A DNA stretch of 35,396 bases from an uncultured Geobacter sp. Its GTDB lineage: Bacteria > Desulfobacterota > Desulfuromonadia > Geobacterales > DSM-12255. The stretch is taken from positions 1-35,396 of the forward strand of contig CALMBF010000129.1 in the NCBI GenBank assembly GCA_937860145.1, in the 5' to 3' direction. How positions within the stretch are numbered: the first letter of the stretch is position 1; the number at the start of each line of letters is the position of its first letter. Under the pieces are notes generated by a model, which was given only the letters and a program-made list of their open reading frames with translations, searched no databases and was not told the DNA's origin. Shown here in pieces: positions 25,414 to 33,216 of the stretch. A program made the translations under genes and the position numbers.

Positions 25414-27387
25414 TCAGCGCTTCTCGACGATATGGCATTCGTCGCACGAGCGGGCGGCGAAGGGGGGATGGACCTCCTCCTTGAAGAACTTGGGGTCCTT
25501 CGATGCGTGGGGGTTGTGGCACTTCATGCAGTCCATCTGCTCCGGCGCGATGTTCAGGTGAGTCTTGGCAAAGGCCGGGGCCTTCATGTCGTGGCATTCG
25601 CCGCAGAGGCTGCGCTGGGGCTCGCTCAGCAGGACCCGCTCGGCCGAGTAGTGGGGCTTGTGGCAGGTCAGGCAGTTCTTCTGGGCCGGCGGATGGGGTG
25701 TCTCCTTGGTGAGCTTCTCCTTGACGGCCTTGTGGCAGGTGAGGCAGAGGTCGGGGCTCGGCGAAAGGAGCAGCTTGTTCAGCTTCGACTTGTGGGGGCT
25801 GTGGCACGTGGTGCACTCCCCCCCCACGACCGGGGCGTGGCCGCTCCCGGCACCCATCCTGGCCTTGCCCAGGTCGTCATGGCAGGTGGCGCAGAGGGTC
25901 GCCTGCTTCTCCACGAGCATGCCGGCCGTGGCACTGGCATGGGGATCGTGGCAGTTCAGGCAGTCGCCGCTGGCGAACGGCTCATGGTTGGTGCCGCCGG
26001 TCTCGGCCTTCATGAAATCGGCATGGCAGCGGCTGCAGACCTGGGTGACCGGGGCCTTGAGGAGTTTCTTCTCGTCGGAGCCGTGGGGTGAATGGCAGGC
26101 CATGCAGTTGCCGCTGGCCACCGGCCTGTGGGTATAGGTCATCTTGAACTTCAGTTCGGAATTGGAATGGCAGCCGAAACAGACGACCTCGGTGCGTGCC
26201 TTGAGCATCCCGGGGATGTTGGAGCCGTGGGGATCGTGGCAGGCGTTGCAGTCGCCGTCGGAGAAGGGGGTGTGGACATCCTTCCGCTTCAGGGTCTCCT
26301 TGACCTTGTCGTGGCAGGTATAGCAGAGGTCCGCCCCCTTGGCGACCAGGAGCCGCTTGTTGGCCGACCCATGGGGGGCATGGCAGGAGAGGCACCCCTT
26401 CCCGGTGGTCACGGCGCCGTGGGCGGCGCTCATCTTCTCACCCTTCTCCGTGTGGCATTCGATGCAGAGGCTGTTGCCGTCACGGGAAAGGAGCTTGGGG
26501 AACTCGGACGTATGGGGGTTGTGGCAGGAGAGGCACTCCCCGTCCTTGAAGGGCTGGTGGCTCACGCTCCCCCCCCCCTGCAGTTTGGCGACCTCGTGGC
26601 ACTGGTAGCAGAGCTCCGACCCCTTCTGGGTGACGGTGAACGGTTTCTCCGCATTCGCCGCCGGATGGCAGCCGTCGCAGCCGATGGTGGCCACGGGGTT
26701 GTGGGCGCTCGTCTTCAGCAGTTTCGGCTGGTTCGAGGAGTGGGGGGAGTGGCAGGCGATGCAGTTGCTCCCCTCCACCGGGTAGCCGCCGTGGGCTTTC
26801 TTGAAGGAAGCGGCACCGCTGTCGTGGCACTCCAGGCAGAGCTTGGGCACGGCCTTGCTGAGCAGGTTTTTGGTGTCGCTGCTGTGGGCGACGTGGCACG
26901 CCTTGCACCCCTCCTTGGTCAGGACCGGGTGCACCGTCTTCCTGGTGAACTCCTCCTTCTTGTGGCACTGGAAGCAGAGGTCGCTCCCCTCGGCCCGGAG
27001 GAGCTGTTTCGACGGGGAGGCGTGGGGGTTGTGGCAGACCGTGCACTTGCCCGTTTTGAGCGCGGAGTGGACGTTGGCCCGGTTCATGCCGATCTTCTCC
27101 TTGGCGTGGCACCGGAGGCAGAGCCCGTTCCCCCCCTCCTTGAGGATGAGCTTCGGCACGATACCGTGGCGCAGGTGGCACTCCTCGCATTTTTTCTCAG
27201 CCGTGACCTTGTGCACATCCTTCATGCCGAAGTAGGTGTCGTTGAACTTCTTGTGGCACGAGAGGCAATCCTTCTGGGCGAATTTCAGGGTCGCGGCGGT
27301 CGCGGTGCCGCCGGTCCCGGCCAGGAGCAGTGCGGCCATCATGGTGAGCAGCACCGGGAACATCCGCTTCATTCTTGACGCTGACAT
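25414..27387 (-). CDS. 26-haem c-type cytochrome made of repeated two-haem modules
   Basis: A 657-residue secreted protein with 26 CxxCH motifs by direct count, from CLSCH near residue 41 to CDECH eight residues before the end. The haem density is one per 25 residues. Thirteen modules of about 50 residues repeat the pattern CxxCHxPHxS, a Leu-Leu pair, CxxCH and a spaced His. The signal peptide ends near ATAA; no lipobox is present. ATG 27387 is chosen because GAGGA lies at the right distance. From memory, G. sulfurreducens carries a 26-haem cytochrome near omcS, which fits. A periplasm-spanning molecular wire feeding the outer-membrane filament is a reasonable inference, not shown. Confidence 0.92.
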   Translation of the reverse strand: MSASRMKRMFPVLLTMMAALLLAGTGGTATAATLKFAQKDCLSCHKKFNDTYFGMKDVHKVTAEKKCEECHLRHGIVPKLILKEGGNGLCLRCHAKEKIGMNRANVHSALKTGKCTVCHNPHASPSKQLLRAEGSDLCFQCHKKEEFTRKTVHPVLTKEGCKACHVAHSSDTKNLLSKAVPKLCLECHDSGAASFKKAHGGYPVEGSNCIACHSPHSSNQPKLLKTSAHNPVATIGCDGCHPAANAEKPFTVTQKGSELCYQCHEVAKLQGGGSVSHQPFKDGECLSCHNPHTSEFPKLLSRDGNSLCIECHTEKGEKMSAAHGAVTTGKGCLSCHAPHGSANKRLLVAKGADLCYTCHDKVKETLKRKDVHTPFSDGDCNACHDPHGSNIPGMLKARTEVVCFGCHSNSELKFKMTYTHRPVASGNCMACHSPHGSDEKKLLKAPVTQVCSRCHADFMKAETGGTNHEPFASGDCLNCHDPHASATAGMLVEKQATLCATCHDDLGKARMGAGSGHAPVVGGECTTCHSPHKSKLNKLLLSPSPDLCLTCHKAVKEKLTKETPHPPAQKNCLTCHKPHYSAERVLLSEPQRSLCGECHDMKAPAFAKTHLNIAPEQMDCMKCHNPHASKDPKFFKEEVHPPFAARSCDECHIVEKR

Positions 27388-27415
27388 GGCTAATCCTCGC
27401 TATGGTTGGTGATCG

Positions 27416-29194
27416 CTACCGGCCCTGGTCCGCCAGGTAGATCTTCACGGACGATGCCGCGCGCAGCTTGGCTCCCCACTCCTCAACCGACGTGGCGATC
27501 TTCTCGCCGAACAGTTTCTGGGCGATCGCTTTCCGCTCCTTTTCCAGGGGGCTCGGCTGGGGATTGATGACATCCAGGACCTGCACGGCATAGCTGTACC
27601 CCTCGGGGCTGGCATAGAGCCGGAAATCCCCCGGCTTGGCGCCGTCGATGGTCTGCTGCAGCTTCTCGGGAAGATTCCTGGTGATCACCGGCGTCGCTTC
27701 GAACTCCATGAGACCGGGGCTCTGGGCCGGGACCAGCCCCTCGGCATTGGCCTGGAGCCACTGGAACTCGGCCCCCTTGCGCAGCTTCTCGATGGCCGCC
27801 TCGGCCTGGCCCTGCTTGCCGAAGGCGAGTGCCTTCAATTTTACCATGGCCGGGGTGGAATAATCGGCGAGGTGGGCGGTGTAGTACTCCTGGACGTCGC
27901 CATTGGTCACCTTGATCTCCGGGACCACCACCTTGTCGACGAACAGGCCGAACACAAGGGACTCCTTGTACTTGCTGTTGGCCTGGCGATAGTCGTCGGA
28001 CTTGTCGATCCCCTGGCGCAGTGCCTCCTGCCTGAAGAGCCGTTTCAGGAGCATGTCCTCGATGGCCGGATACTTCCCTTCGTTGACCTTTTTCACCCTG
28101 ATCGCCTCGTCGACGCCGTGGAAGAACTTCTTCTGCATCTCTTCCGCCAGCAGGGCGACTGTGATCGGCTGTTCACCCTTGATCGCCACGATGACCCGCT
28201 TGTCCTTCAGCAGCTTCTTGAACCCGGGCTTGGGGGCCTCGAAGTCGAGCTTGTCGATGAGCTTCCGGTTGATTTTCGCCTGTTTCTTCTTCAGCCCTTC
28301 CCAGTACTCGTTCATGATCCGGGTTCCCCGGGCGTCGGTGGCCCGTGCCCGTGCCTCGGCCATGGCGGCGGCGTTCCCCTCTGGGTAGCGGATCTCCTCC
28401 AGTTTCACCACCGTGAAGCCGGTGCCGACCGGGATGACCGGTGTGGCCTCCCCCGCCTTCAGGGGGGCGAGGGCGGCGGCGATCTGGGGCAGGAGTTCCT
28501 GGGGCTTGACATACTCGCCCGTCTTCCCCCCCTCGGCCTTTTTGTCGTCGATGAGCTTGTCCGCCAGGGCGGCGAACTCACCCCCCCCGGCGAGCCCTTT
28601 GGCGAAGGCGTCCGCCGCCTCCTTCCCGTCGAACTTGACCGAACGGATCTTCCACTCCCGGACCAGCTGGCGGTAGGCCTCCTTCACCACCTCCGGGTCG
28701 GGGGTGAGGTCCTTCAACAGGCGCCGTTTCAGGACTTCGCGCAGACTCGACTCCTTGAAATCGGCCAGTAGCCGCTTCGCCTCCGGCAGTTCGTCGAGCC
28801 CCATGGTGAGCCCCTCCTGGAGGATCAGCCGGGCATTGATCAGCCGGTTCAGCACCTGGTCGAAATCCGTCTTCCCGGCCTTCCTCCCCCCCGTCCCCCC
28901 TTCGTGGAGAGCCTCCAGGGTGGTGACGAACTCATCGAGGAGGATCGGGTCGTCGTTGACCAGGGCCACGGGGGTCTGGCTGAAGCGGGGCGAGAAGGCC
29001 GGAACCTTCAGGGTGAGGGTGATGTCGTCGCCAGCGGGGGTTTTCTCCCCGGCCCCTTCACCGGCTTTGGCATTCCCTATGGCGGTGGGGCCGACGGCAG
29101 CCGGTGCCGGCGCCGTTTCTGCGGCAAAGGTGGCCGATACTCCGAACAGCATGAGTGTCGCTACAAGCTTCGCTACGTTGGCTGATGTTTTCAT
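27416..29194 (-). CDS. SurA/PpiC-type periplasmic peptidyl-prolyl isomerase with tandem chaperone-isomerase units
   Basis: A 592-residue exported protein. A signal peptide (ending TFA) is followed by a low-complexity linker and then two similar halves. The first (about 65-330) has a SurA-like start VALVNDDPILLDEFV and a parvulin-like part ending in GTGFTVVKLEEI. The second (about 350-590) repeats this with VIVAIKGEQPITVALL and a parvulin-like segment ending EGYSYAVQVLDV. Proteins of this type help fold outer-membrane barrels and secreted proteins. Neighbours include a beta-barrel and multihaem cytochromes, so it may be their dedicated foldase. ATG 29194 with AGGAG is preferred over the longer open frame. 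Confidence 0.85.
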   Translation of the reverse strand: MKTSANVAKLVATLMLFGVSATFAAETAPAPAAVGPTAIGNAKAGEGAGEKTPAGDDITLTLKVPAFSPRFSQTPVALVNDDPILLDEFVTTLEALHEGGTGGRKAGKTDFDQVLNRLINARLILQEGLTMGLDELPEAKRLLADFKESSLREVLKRRLLKDLTPDPEVVKEAYRQLVREWKIRSVKFDGKEAADAFAKGLAGGGEFAALADKLIDDKKAEGGKTGEYVKPQELLPQIAAALAPLKAGEATPVIPVGTGFTVVKLEEIRYPEGNAAAMAEARARATDARGTRIMNEYWEGLKKKQAKINRKLIDKLDFEAPKPGFKKLLKDKRVIVAIKGEQPITVALLAEEMQKKFFHGVDEAIRVKKVNEGKYPAIEDMLLKRLFRQEALRQGIDKSDDYRQANSKYKESLVFGLFVDKVVVPEIKVTNGDVQEYYTAHLADYSTPAMVKLKALAFGKQGQAEAAIEKLRKGAEFQWLQANAEGLVPAQSPGLMEFEATPVITRNLPEKLQQTIDGAKPGDFRLYASPEGYSYAVQVLDVINPQPSPLEKERKAIAQKLFGEKIATSVEEWGAKLRAASSVKIYLADQGR

Positions 29195-29259
29195 GGTGCT
29201 CCTTTTCGTTCTTCCTGGTGTTAGTTCCATCTGTGTCGTGGTGCGGACCGGGATGCCGG

Positions 29260-30372
29260 TCACGGTTGCCGGGCGGTGCCGGGTGGCACCAGCGTCTGTA
29301 CCGCCCCCCTGGTCATGGCCGCGGCCAGGGCGTTGGCCGTGGAGAGACGGCCGAGGTCGAACAGGTAGACCCGGTCGTCACCCCGGGCGTGGGTATCCAC
29401 TGCCCATCCCGCCTTCCGGTTGTCCCGGTTGAGCATCAGGGCGGTGAAATCCACCTTCGGTGCGCCGATGACCCCCTGGATATCGTCGTAATCGTTCACA
29501 TTGCCGGTGAAGAGGAGATCGACCCTCATGATGCCGAACACGAGCTCCGCGTCGGCCAGGGAGACCCCGTCTTCCATGATGATCCGGTACTGCAGGAGTT
29601 CCTGGCGTGCCACGCCGGGCTCGAGGACGCTGAACCGGCCGGCCTTGACCAGTTCCCTGATGAAATGGAGGGCCACGATCTCTCCCGCGTAACGCCGGCT
29701 GCTCTTGTTGAAGAAGGGGAGCACGGCCACGTTGTACCCCTTTCCCGGGTCGAGGGGCTGGTTCCTGAACACGCTCGCCGGCCTCAGCGCCGGACCCGTC
29801 CGCTCCCTCCCACCTTCTGCCAGCAGCCCCGCCACCAGCCGGTCCATGGCCACGGCGCGGAGCGTCTGCGGCTTGTCGATCAGCCCCATCCCCAGGAGTC
29901 CCGGCGTGTCGTCGCCGGCCAGGGCGGTGCTCTCCATGGCGAGGATCTTCGGGTCGCTCCCGGTGGAGACCAGCCGGGTCGTCAGGGCGATGCGGGGGGG
30001 GAAGCTTTCGCCATAGAGCTCCAGGGAGGTGACGGCCACGGCATCGACCCCGGCTTCCTGCCTGAAGGCGACCGCGTCGTCCCGGGTCACCCCCCCCACG
30101 TACCGGAGGCGGTGCCGGGTCATGAAGGCGTCCAGCTCCTTGTCCGGGAGCACCGTTATCCCCCTTGCCAGCAGCCTGGCGGCCAGCTCCTCCCGAATGG
30201 TCTTCAGGGGGGCAGCGCTCCCGCTCAGGTTGTCGACGGGGAGCACCGCGACCCGGGCGACGGGAACCGGGGTTCCCGGTGCCGGCATCCGCCCGGCGCA
30301 CCCCCCCAGAGCCAGGGCAAGGGCCAGGAGGCTGCGGGTAAGCTTACTGGAACAGTTTCCCGATGATCTCAT
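29260..30372 (-). CDS. CsgG-like lipoprotein with two related domains
   Basis: A 370-residue predicted lipoprotein (lipobox LGGC at about Cys25). Two segments have the start typical of the CsgG/LpoB/FlgO fold: VARVAVLPVDNLSGS near residue 38 and YNVAVLPFFNKSSRR near 214, each followed by a helix, an ITVL/FSVLE strand and later a LLFTGNV-type strand. CsgG forms the outer-membrane pore for curli subunits; relatives such as LpoB activate peptidoglycan synthesis. ATG 30372 overlaps the preceding gene by 29 bases with AAGG ahead; no later start keeps the signal peptide. A channel or platform for filament export is inference. The membrane-inserting hairpins of CsgG could not be identified with confidence. 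Confidence 0.75.
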   Translation of the reverse strand: MRSSGNCSSKLTRSLLALALALGGCAGRMPAPGTPVPVARVAVLPVDNLSGSAAPLKTIREELAARLLARGITVLPDKELDAFMTRHRLRYVGGVTRDDAVAFRQEAGVDAVAVTSLELYGESFPPRIALTTRLVSTGSDPKILAMESTALAGDDTPGLLGMGLIDKPQTLRAVAMDRLVAGLLAEGGRERTGPALRPASVFRNQPLDPGKGYNVAVLPFFNKSSRRYAGEIVALHFIRELVKAGRFSVLEPGVARQELLQYRIIMEDGVSLADAELVFGIMRVDLLFTGNVNDYDDIQGVIGAPKVDFTALMLNRDNRKAGWAVDTHARGDDRVYLFDLGRLSTANALAAAMTRGAVQTLVPPGTARQP

Positions 30373-30916
30373 CGATGGCCTTCACGGTTATGGTGTTCAT
30401 CGCCTCGCCGCCGCCGCCGAACAGGCGGTCGGAGATGCCGATCCCCCCCTTGGTGGTGGAGGCGGTCCAGACCAGCTTGCCGGTCTGGGCCTCGATCAGC
30501 TGCATGCTGAGGGAGATGACGTTGGCCGCCGAGCTCCCCGAGCGGACCTCTCCGTACTCCTTGATGGTGCCGGTAATGATGGCGTCGGCCTTGATGACGG
30601 CGGCCAGCTTGATCGCCTCTTCGGTGCTCGGTGCCGCCGGATTGGCCACCCCTACCCGGTTGAGCCCGCGGGCCACCTCGCCGGGGGGGATGACATAGAG
30701 GGAACCGGTCGCCAGCAGGGCGGTGCCGAACACGTCCCGCACGCGCTCGGCTGCCGAACTCTCCCTGGTCAGGTTGGCCAGGGGGAGTATGGCCACGGTG
30801 CGGACGGCGCCGAAGTCCATGTTGGCGTCGCGATACATATCCAGGGGTGCGGCGGCGCACCCGGCCAGTGCCATGGCGACCAGCAGCAGGAGAGCGCTTG
30901 TGAAACGTACAGTCAT
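30344..30916 (-). CDS. LpoB/CsgG-like lipoprotein
   Basis: A 190-residue predicted lipoprotein with lipobox ALAGC. The mature part shows VRTVAILPLANLT at the first strand, SLYVIPPGEVARGL, ADAIITGTIKEYGEV, SMQLIEAQTGKLVWTAS and a final helix, the usual order for the CsgG/LpoB/DUF799-type fold. ATG 30916 is chosen because GCGAGGA lies 7 bases ahead, whereas the longer frame has no site. It overlaps the next, larger CsgG-like gene, so the two products are probably made and used together. It is 32 bases after the beta-barrel gene. Confidence 0.8.
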   Translation of the reverse strand: MTVRFTSALLLLVAMALAGCAAAPLDMYRDANMDFGAVRTVAILPLANLTRESSAAERVRDVFGTALLATGSLYVIPPGEVARGLNRVGVANPAAPSTEEAIKLAAVIKADAIITGTIKEYGEVRSGSSAANVISLSMQLIEAQTGKLVWTASTTKGGIGISDRLFGGGGEAMNTITVKAIDEIIGKLFQ

Positions 30917-30948
30917 GAACATATCCTCGCAATCAAGAGAGTCACTCC

Positions 30949-33210
30949 TCAAAATGACATGCGCAGGTTTGCGCTGAAGGTTTCGGATGCGGTGGTCCCG
31001 GAGAGGGAGGTGGTGCGCAAGAACGGGTAGGAGAGCTCCAGGATGGCCCGATTGGTGATCTTCCAGGTGAGGCTCGGCGAAATCAGCCTGCTCCGCTCCT
31101 CGTTCAGGGTGCGGACGTTCTCCTGGTACGAACAGTTGAACTGCAGGGTGCCGTCCGGAAAGGGTGACCAGTTCAGGCCGTAGTTCTGGATCAGGTCGGT
31201 CTTGCGGTTCGTCTGCTGCAGCTGCCCCAGGGAGGCGAGGAGGTAGAGGTTGGTGAACGGGCGGTAGGTGATGCCGACATCACCGCGCCTGGTGTTCGAG
31301 GTCACGTCCCCCTGGTTCCCCCCGGACAGGTCCGTCCTGTTCAGGCTGTAGTTGACGCTCAGGGACAGGTCCCTGCGCGGCATGACGTTGAGGCTGGAGA
31401 TCATGTTGTAGGAGACGACCTTTTCCCCGGTCTGGTTGGTGGCATTGCTGGCGCCCCCGTTGAGGCTGAGGTTCACCCCCCGGTAGAGCTCGGCCGTATT
31501 GCTGAGGTAGAGGGAGTTGGAGGTGCTGGTCTGCCCCTGGAAGGTATCGGCGCGGCCGGCGTAGGCAAGGGTGTGGCTCAGGGTGCGCAGGGGGGTTACC
31601 CGCAGGGTGGCGGTGTAGGTGTAGGCCCCCCGGTGCCCCTGGGGTTCTTCGCCGTCCTCCCGGGCGACCCTGCCGCTGGCGCTGACCAGCTCGTTGAACT
31701 GGTGGTCCCCCTGGAGGGCGTTGCTCATGGTCCACTTGAGAAAGCCGTTCGGCGAGGTGCTCGCCAGGTAGAAGTTGGTGTTGTAGTAGAGGGCATGGTC
31801 CTGGAGGAGCCGTACCTTCATGTCCAGGTTGAGAATACTGGAGACAATGCTGGTGTGGCCCTGGGCAGTGGCGGCCGGGACCCGGTCGGAGGCTTCGATC
31901 CTGGTGACCGGCACGCTCAGGGCCAGGTTCGAGGAGGGGATCCCGCTTGCGATCAGCGCCTGCTGCACGCGCGACTCGTTGGCGTTGAGCTGGGTGACCA
32001 CCACCTTGACATACTGGGCCCTGGTCGTGTCGAAGACGATCTCGAACTGGTACATGACCGGATCGAACGTCACCGACTGGACCGTAACCTCCGTCCAGTG
32101 GCTGGCCGGCGTATTGTCCGGGCTCTGGTAGACGGTCCAGCTGTACAGGGGGGCGATATTCTTCCTGAAGTCATCCGCCTTGACCGGTGCGGAGCCGCTG
32201 GTGAACAGGGAGGGTGCAAGGGAGACCAGCACCCTGTTGACCGTCGTGGCGCCGTTGACGAAATCGAATCCCATGTTCTGTGACGGCGACTGGATTGCCG
32301 TCGTCGTCCCGATATCGATGGTGGCGTTACCGTCTACCAGTGCCTGGTTCGGCTCCAGCCTGCCGATGCTTGGATCGGCGAGCTGGGCGGAGAGCCCGAA
32401 GAGAGGCTGGGCTATCGGCAGGTTGACGAGTCCCGTGCCGCTGGTGGTGGTCGTCGTGGTCTGCTCGCTGATGTTGTAGGACGAGTAGAGCGACACCCGC
32501 TCCTGGAAAAACTGGCCGCTGTAGGTCGCCCGGGCGGCGTGGGTCACCTGGTTGACGTCGATCCTCTCCAGCTTGTCCGTATGGTCGTTGTAGGTCCCCG
32601 CGTAGCGGAGATCCAGCCCCCTGAGCTGGTAGGTGAGGCCGAGGGTGGCCCGGTCGTTGGTGGAATCCTGGAACAGTCGCTGGCCGTCGTAGATATTCGT
32701 CCTCTCCAGGTTGAGGCTGACGGCAGGGAGCCCCGCCGGGTGCCAGTTGAGGGTGCCGTGATAATCCTCGTTGTACGTATCCATGGTGGCGACGCCCGAC
32801 GAGCTGATGCTCTCCTTCCTCCTGTTGTACCCGGCGCTGGCGTTCAGGAGCTTGGAACCCAGGGTGAGGTCCCCGGAGGGGAGGCTGGTCGTGATCCTGG
32901 TATGGGTATCCTGGTCGCCGCTCGTGAGCCAGGTCTGATCGGTCTCGAACAGGTAGCCGGCACGCAGGGTCAGCAGGGGCAGCAGGTTCGTGTTCAGCAT
33001 CAGGTTGTATTTCTGGTTGAACGAGTTGGATCTGGTCATGGTGTCGTTGCCGGTAGCATCACTTGTTTTGGTCGTCATGTGGTTGTAATCCAGCTCCGTG
33101 AACCCGCTGAACACGTCGGCGCGGGCCATGAACGGCCGTGCCAGGGCTGCCGCGAGCGACAGGCCCGCCACGGCGGCAAACCGGAAGAAGGTGGAAACGC
33201 CGCACCGCAC
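30949..33210 (-). CDS. large outer-membrane beta-barrel protein with discoidin-like insert
   Basis: A 753-residue exported protein with a signal peptide ending MARA. Most of the chain shows alternating hydrophobic strands (LTLRAGYLFE, DLRYAGTYND, SLSVNYSLNR, LYLLASLGQL) and it ends in Phe (ANLRMSF), the usual outer-membrane sorting signal. About residues 275-400 look different: SWTVYQSPDN, HWTEVTVQSV and ARAQYVKVVV-type text resembles a discoidin (F5/8) beta-sandwich, probably an extracellular or plug-like insert. No haem motifs. The start is GTG 33210 with AAGG ahead, six bases after the previous stop. A porin for a porin-cytochrome conduit or for filament exit is plausible; homology to MtrB-type porins is not evident by eye. 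Confidence 0.8.
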   Translation of the reverse strand: MRCGVSTFFRFAAVAGLSLAAALARPFMARADVFSGFTELDYNHMTTKTSDATGNDTMTRSNSFNQKYNLMLNTNLLPLLTLRAGYLFETDQTWLTSGDQDTHTRITTSLPSGDLTLGSKLLNASAGYNRRKESISSSGVATMDTYNEDYHGTLNWHPAGLPAVSLNLERTNIYDGQRLFQDSTNDRATLGLTYQLRGLDLRYAGTYNDHTDKLERIDVNQVTHAARATYSGQFFQERVSLYSSYNISEQTTTTTTSGTGLVNLPIAQPLFGLSAQLADPSIGRLEPNQALVDGNATIDIGTTTAIQSPSQNMGFDFVNGATTVNRVLVSLAPSLFTSGSAPVKADDFRKNIAPLYSWTVYQSPDNTPASHWTEVTVQSVTFDPVMYQFEIVFDTTRAQYVKVVVTQLNANESRVQQALIASGIPSSNLALSVPVTRIEASDRVPAATAQGHTSIVSSILNLDMKVRLLQDHALYYNTNFYLASTSPNGFLKWTMSNALQGDHQFNELVSASGRVAREDGEEPQGHRGAYTYTATLRVTPLRTLSHTLAYAGRADTFQGQTSTSNSLYLSNTAELYRGVNLSLNGGASNATNQTGEKVVSYNMISSLNVMPRRDLSLSVNYSLNRTDLSGGNQGDVTSNTRRGDVGITYRPFTNLYLLASLGQLQQTNRKTDLIQNYGLNWSPFPDGTLQFNCSYQENVRTLNEERSRLISPSLTWKITNRAILELSYPFLRTTSLSGTTASETFSANLRMSF

Positions 33211-33216
33211 GGAGCC

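Noticed and set aside
24133-26091. 652-codon + strand open frame opposite the cytochromes
   Set aside because: The haem motifs are on the - strand; the + frame is a mirror of the repeated CxxCH codons.
24121-27387. CRISPR-like regular DNA repeats (recurrent TCGTGGCAGG-type words every ~70-80 bases)
   Set aside because: They are the codons of CxxCH haem sites in two continuous reading frames, with variable spacing and no conserved repeat length.
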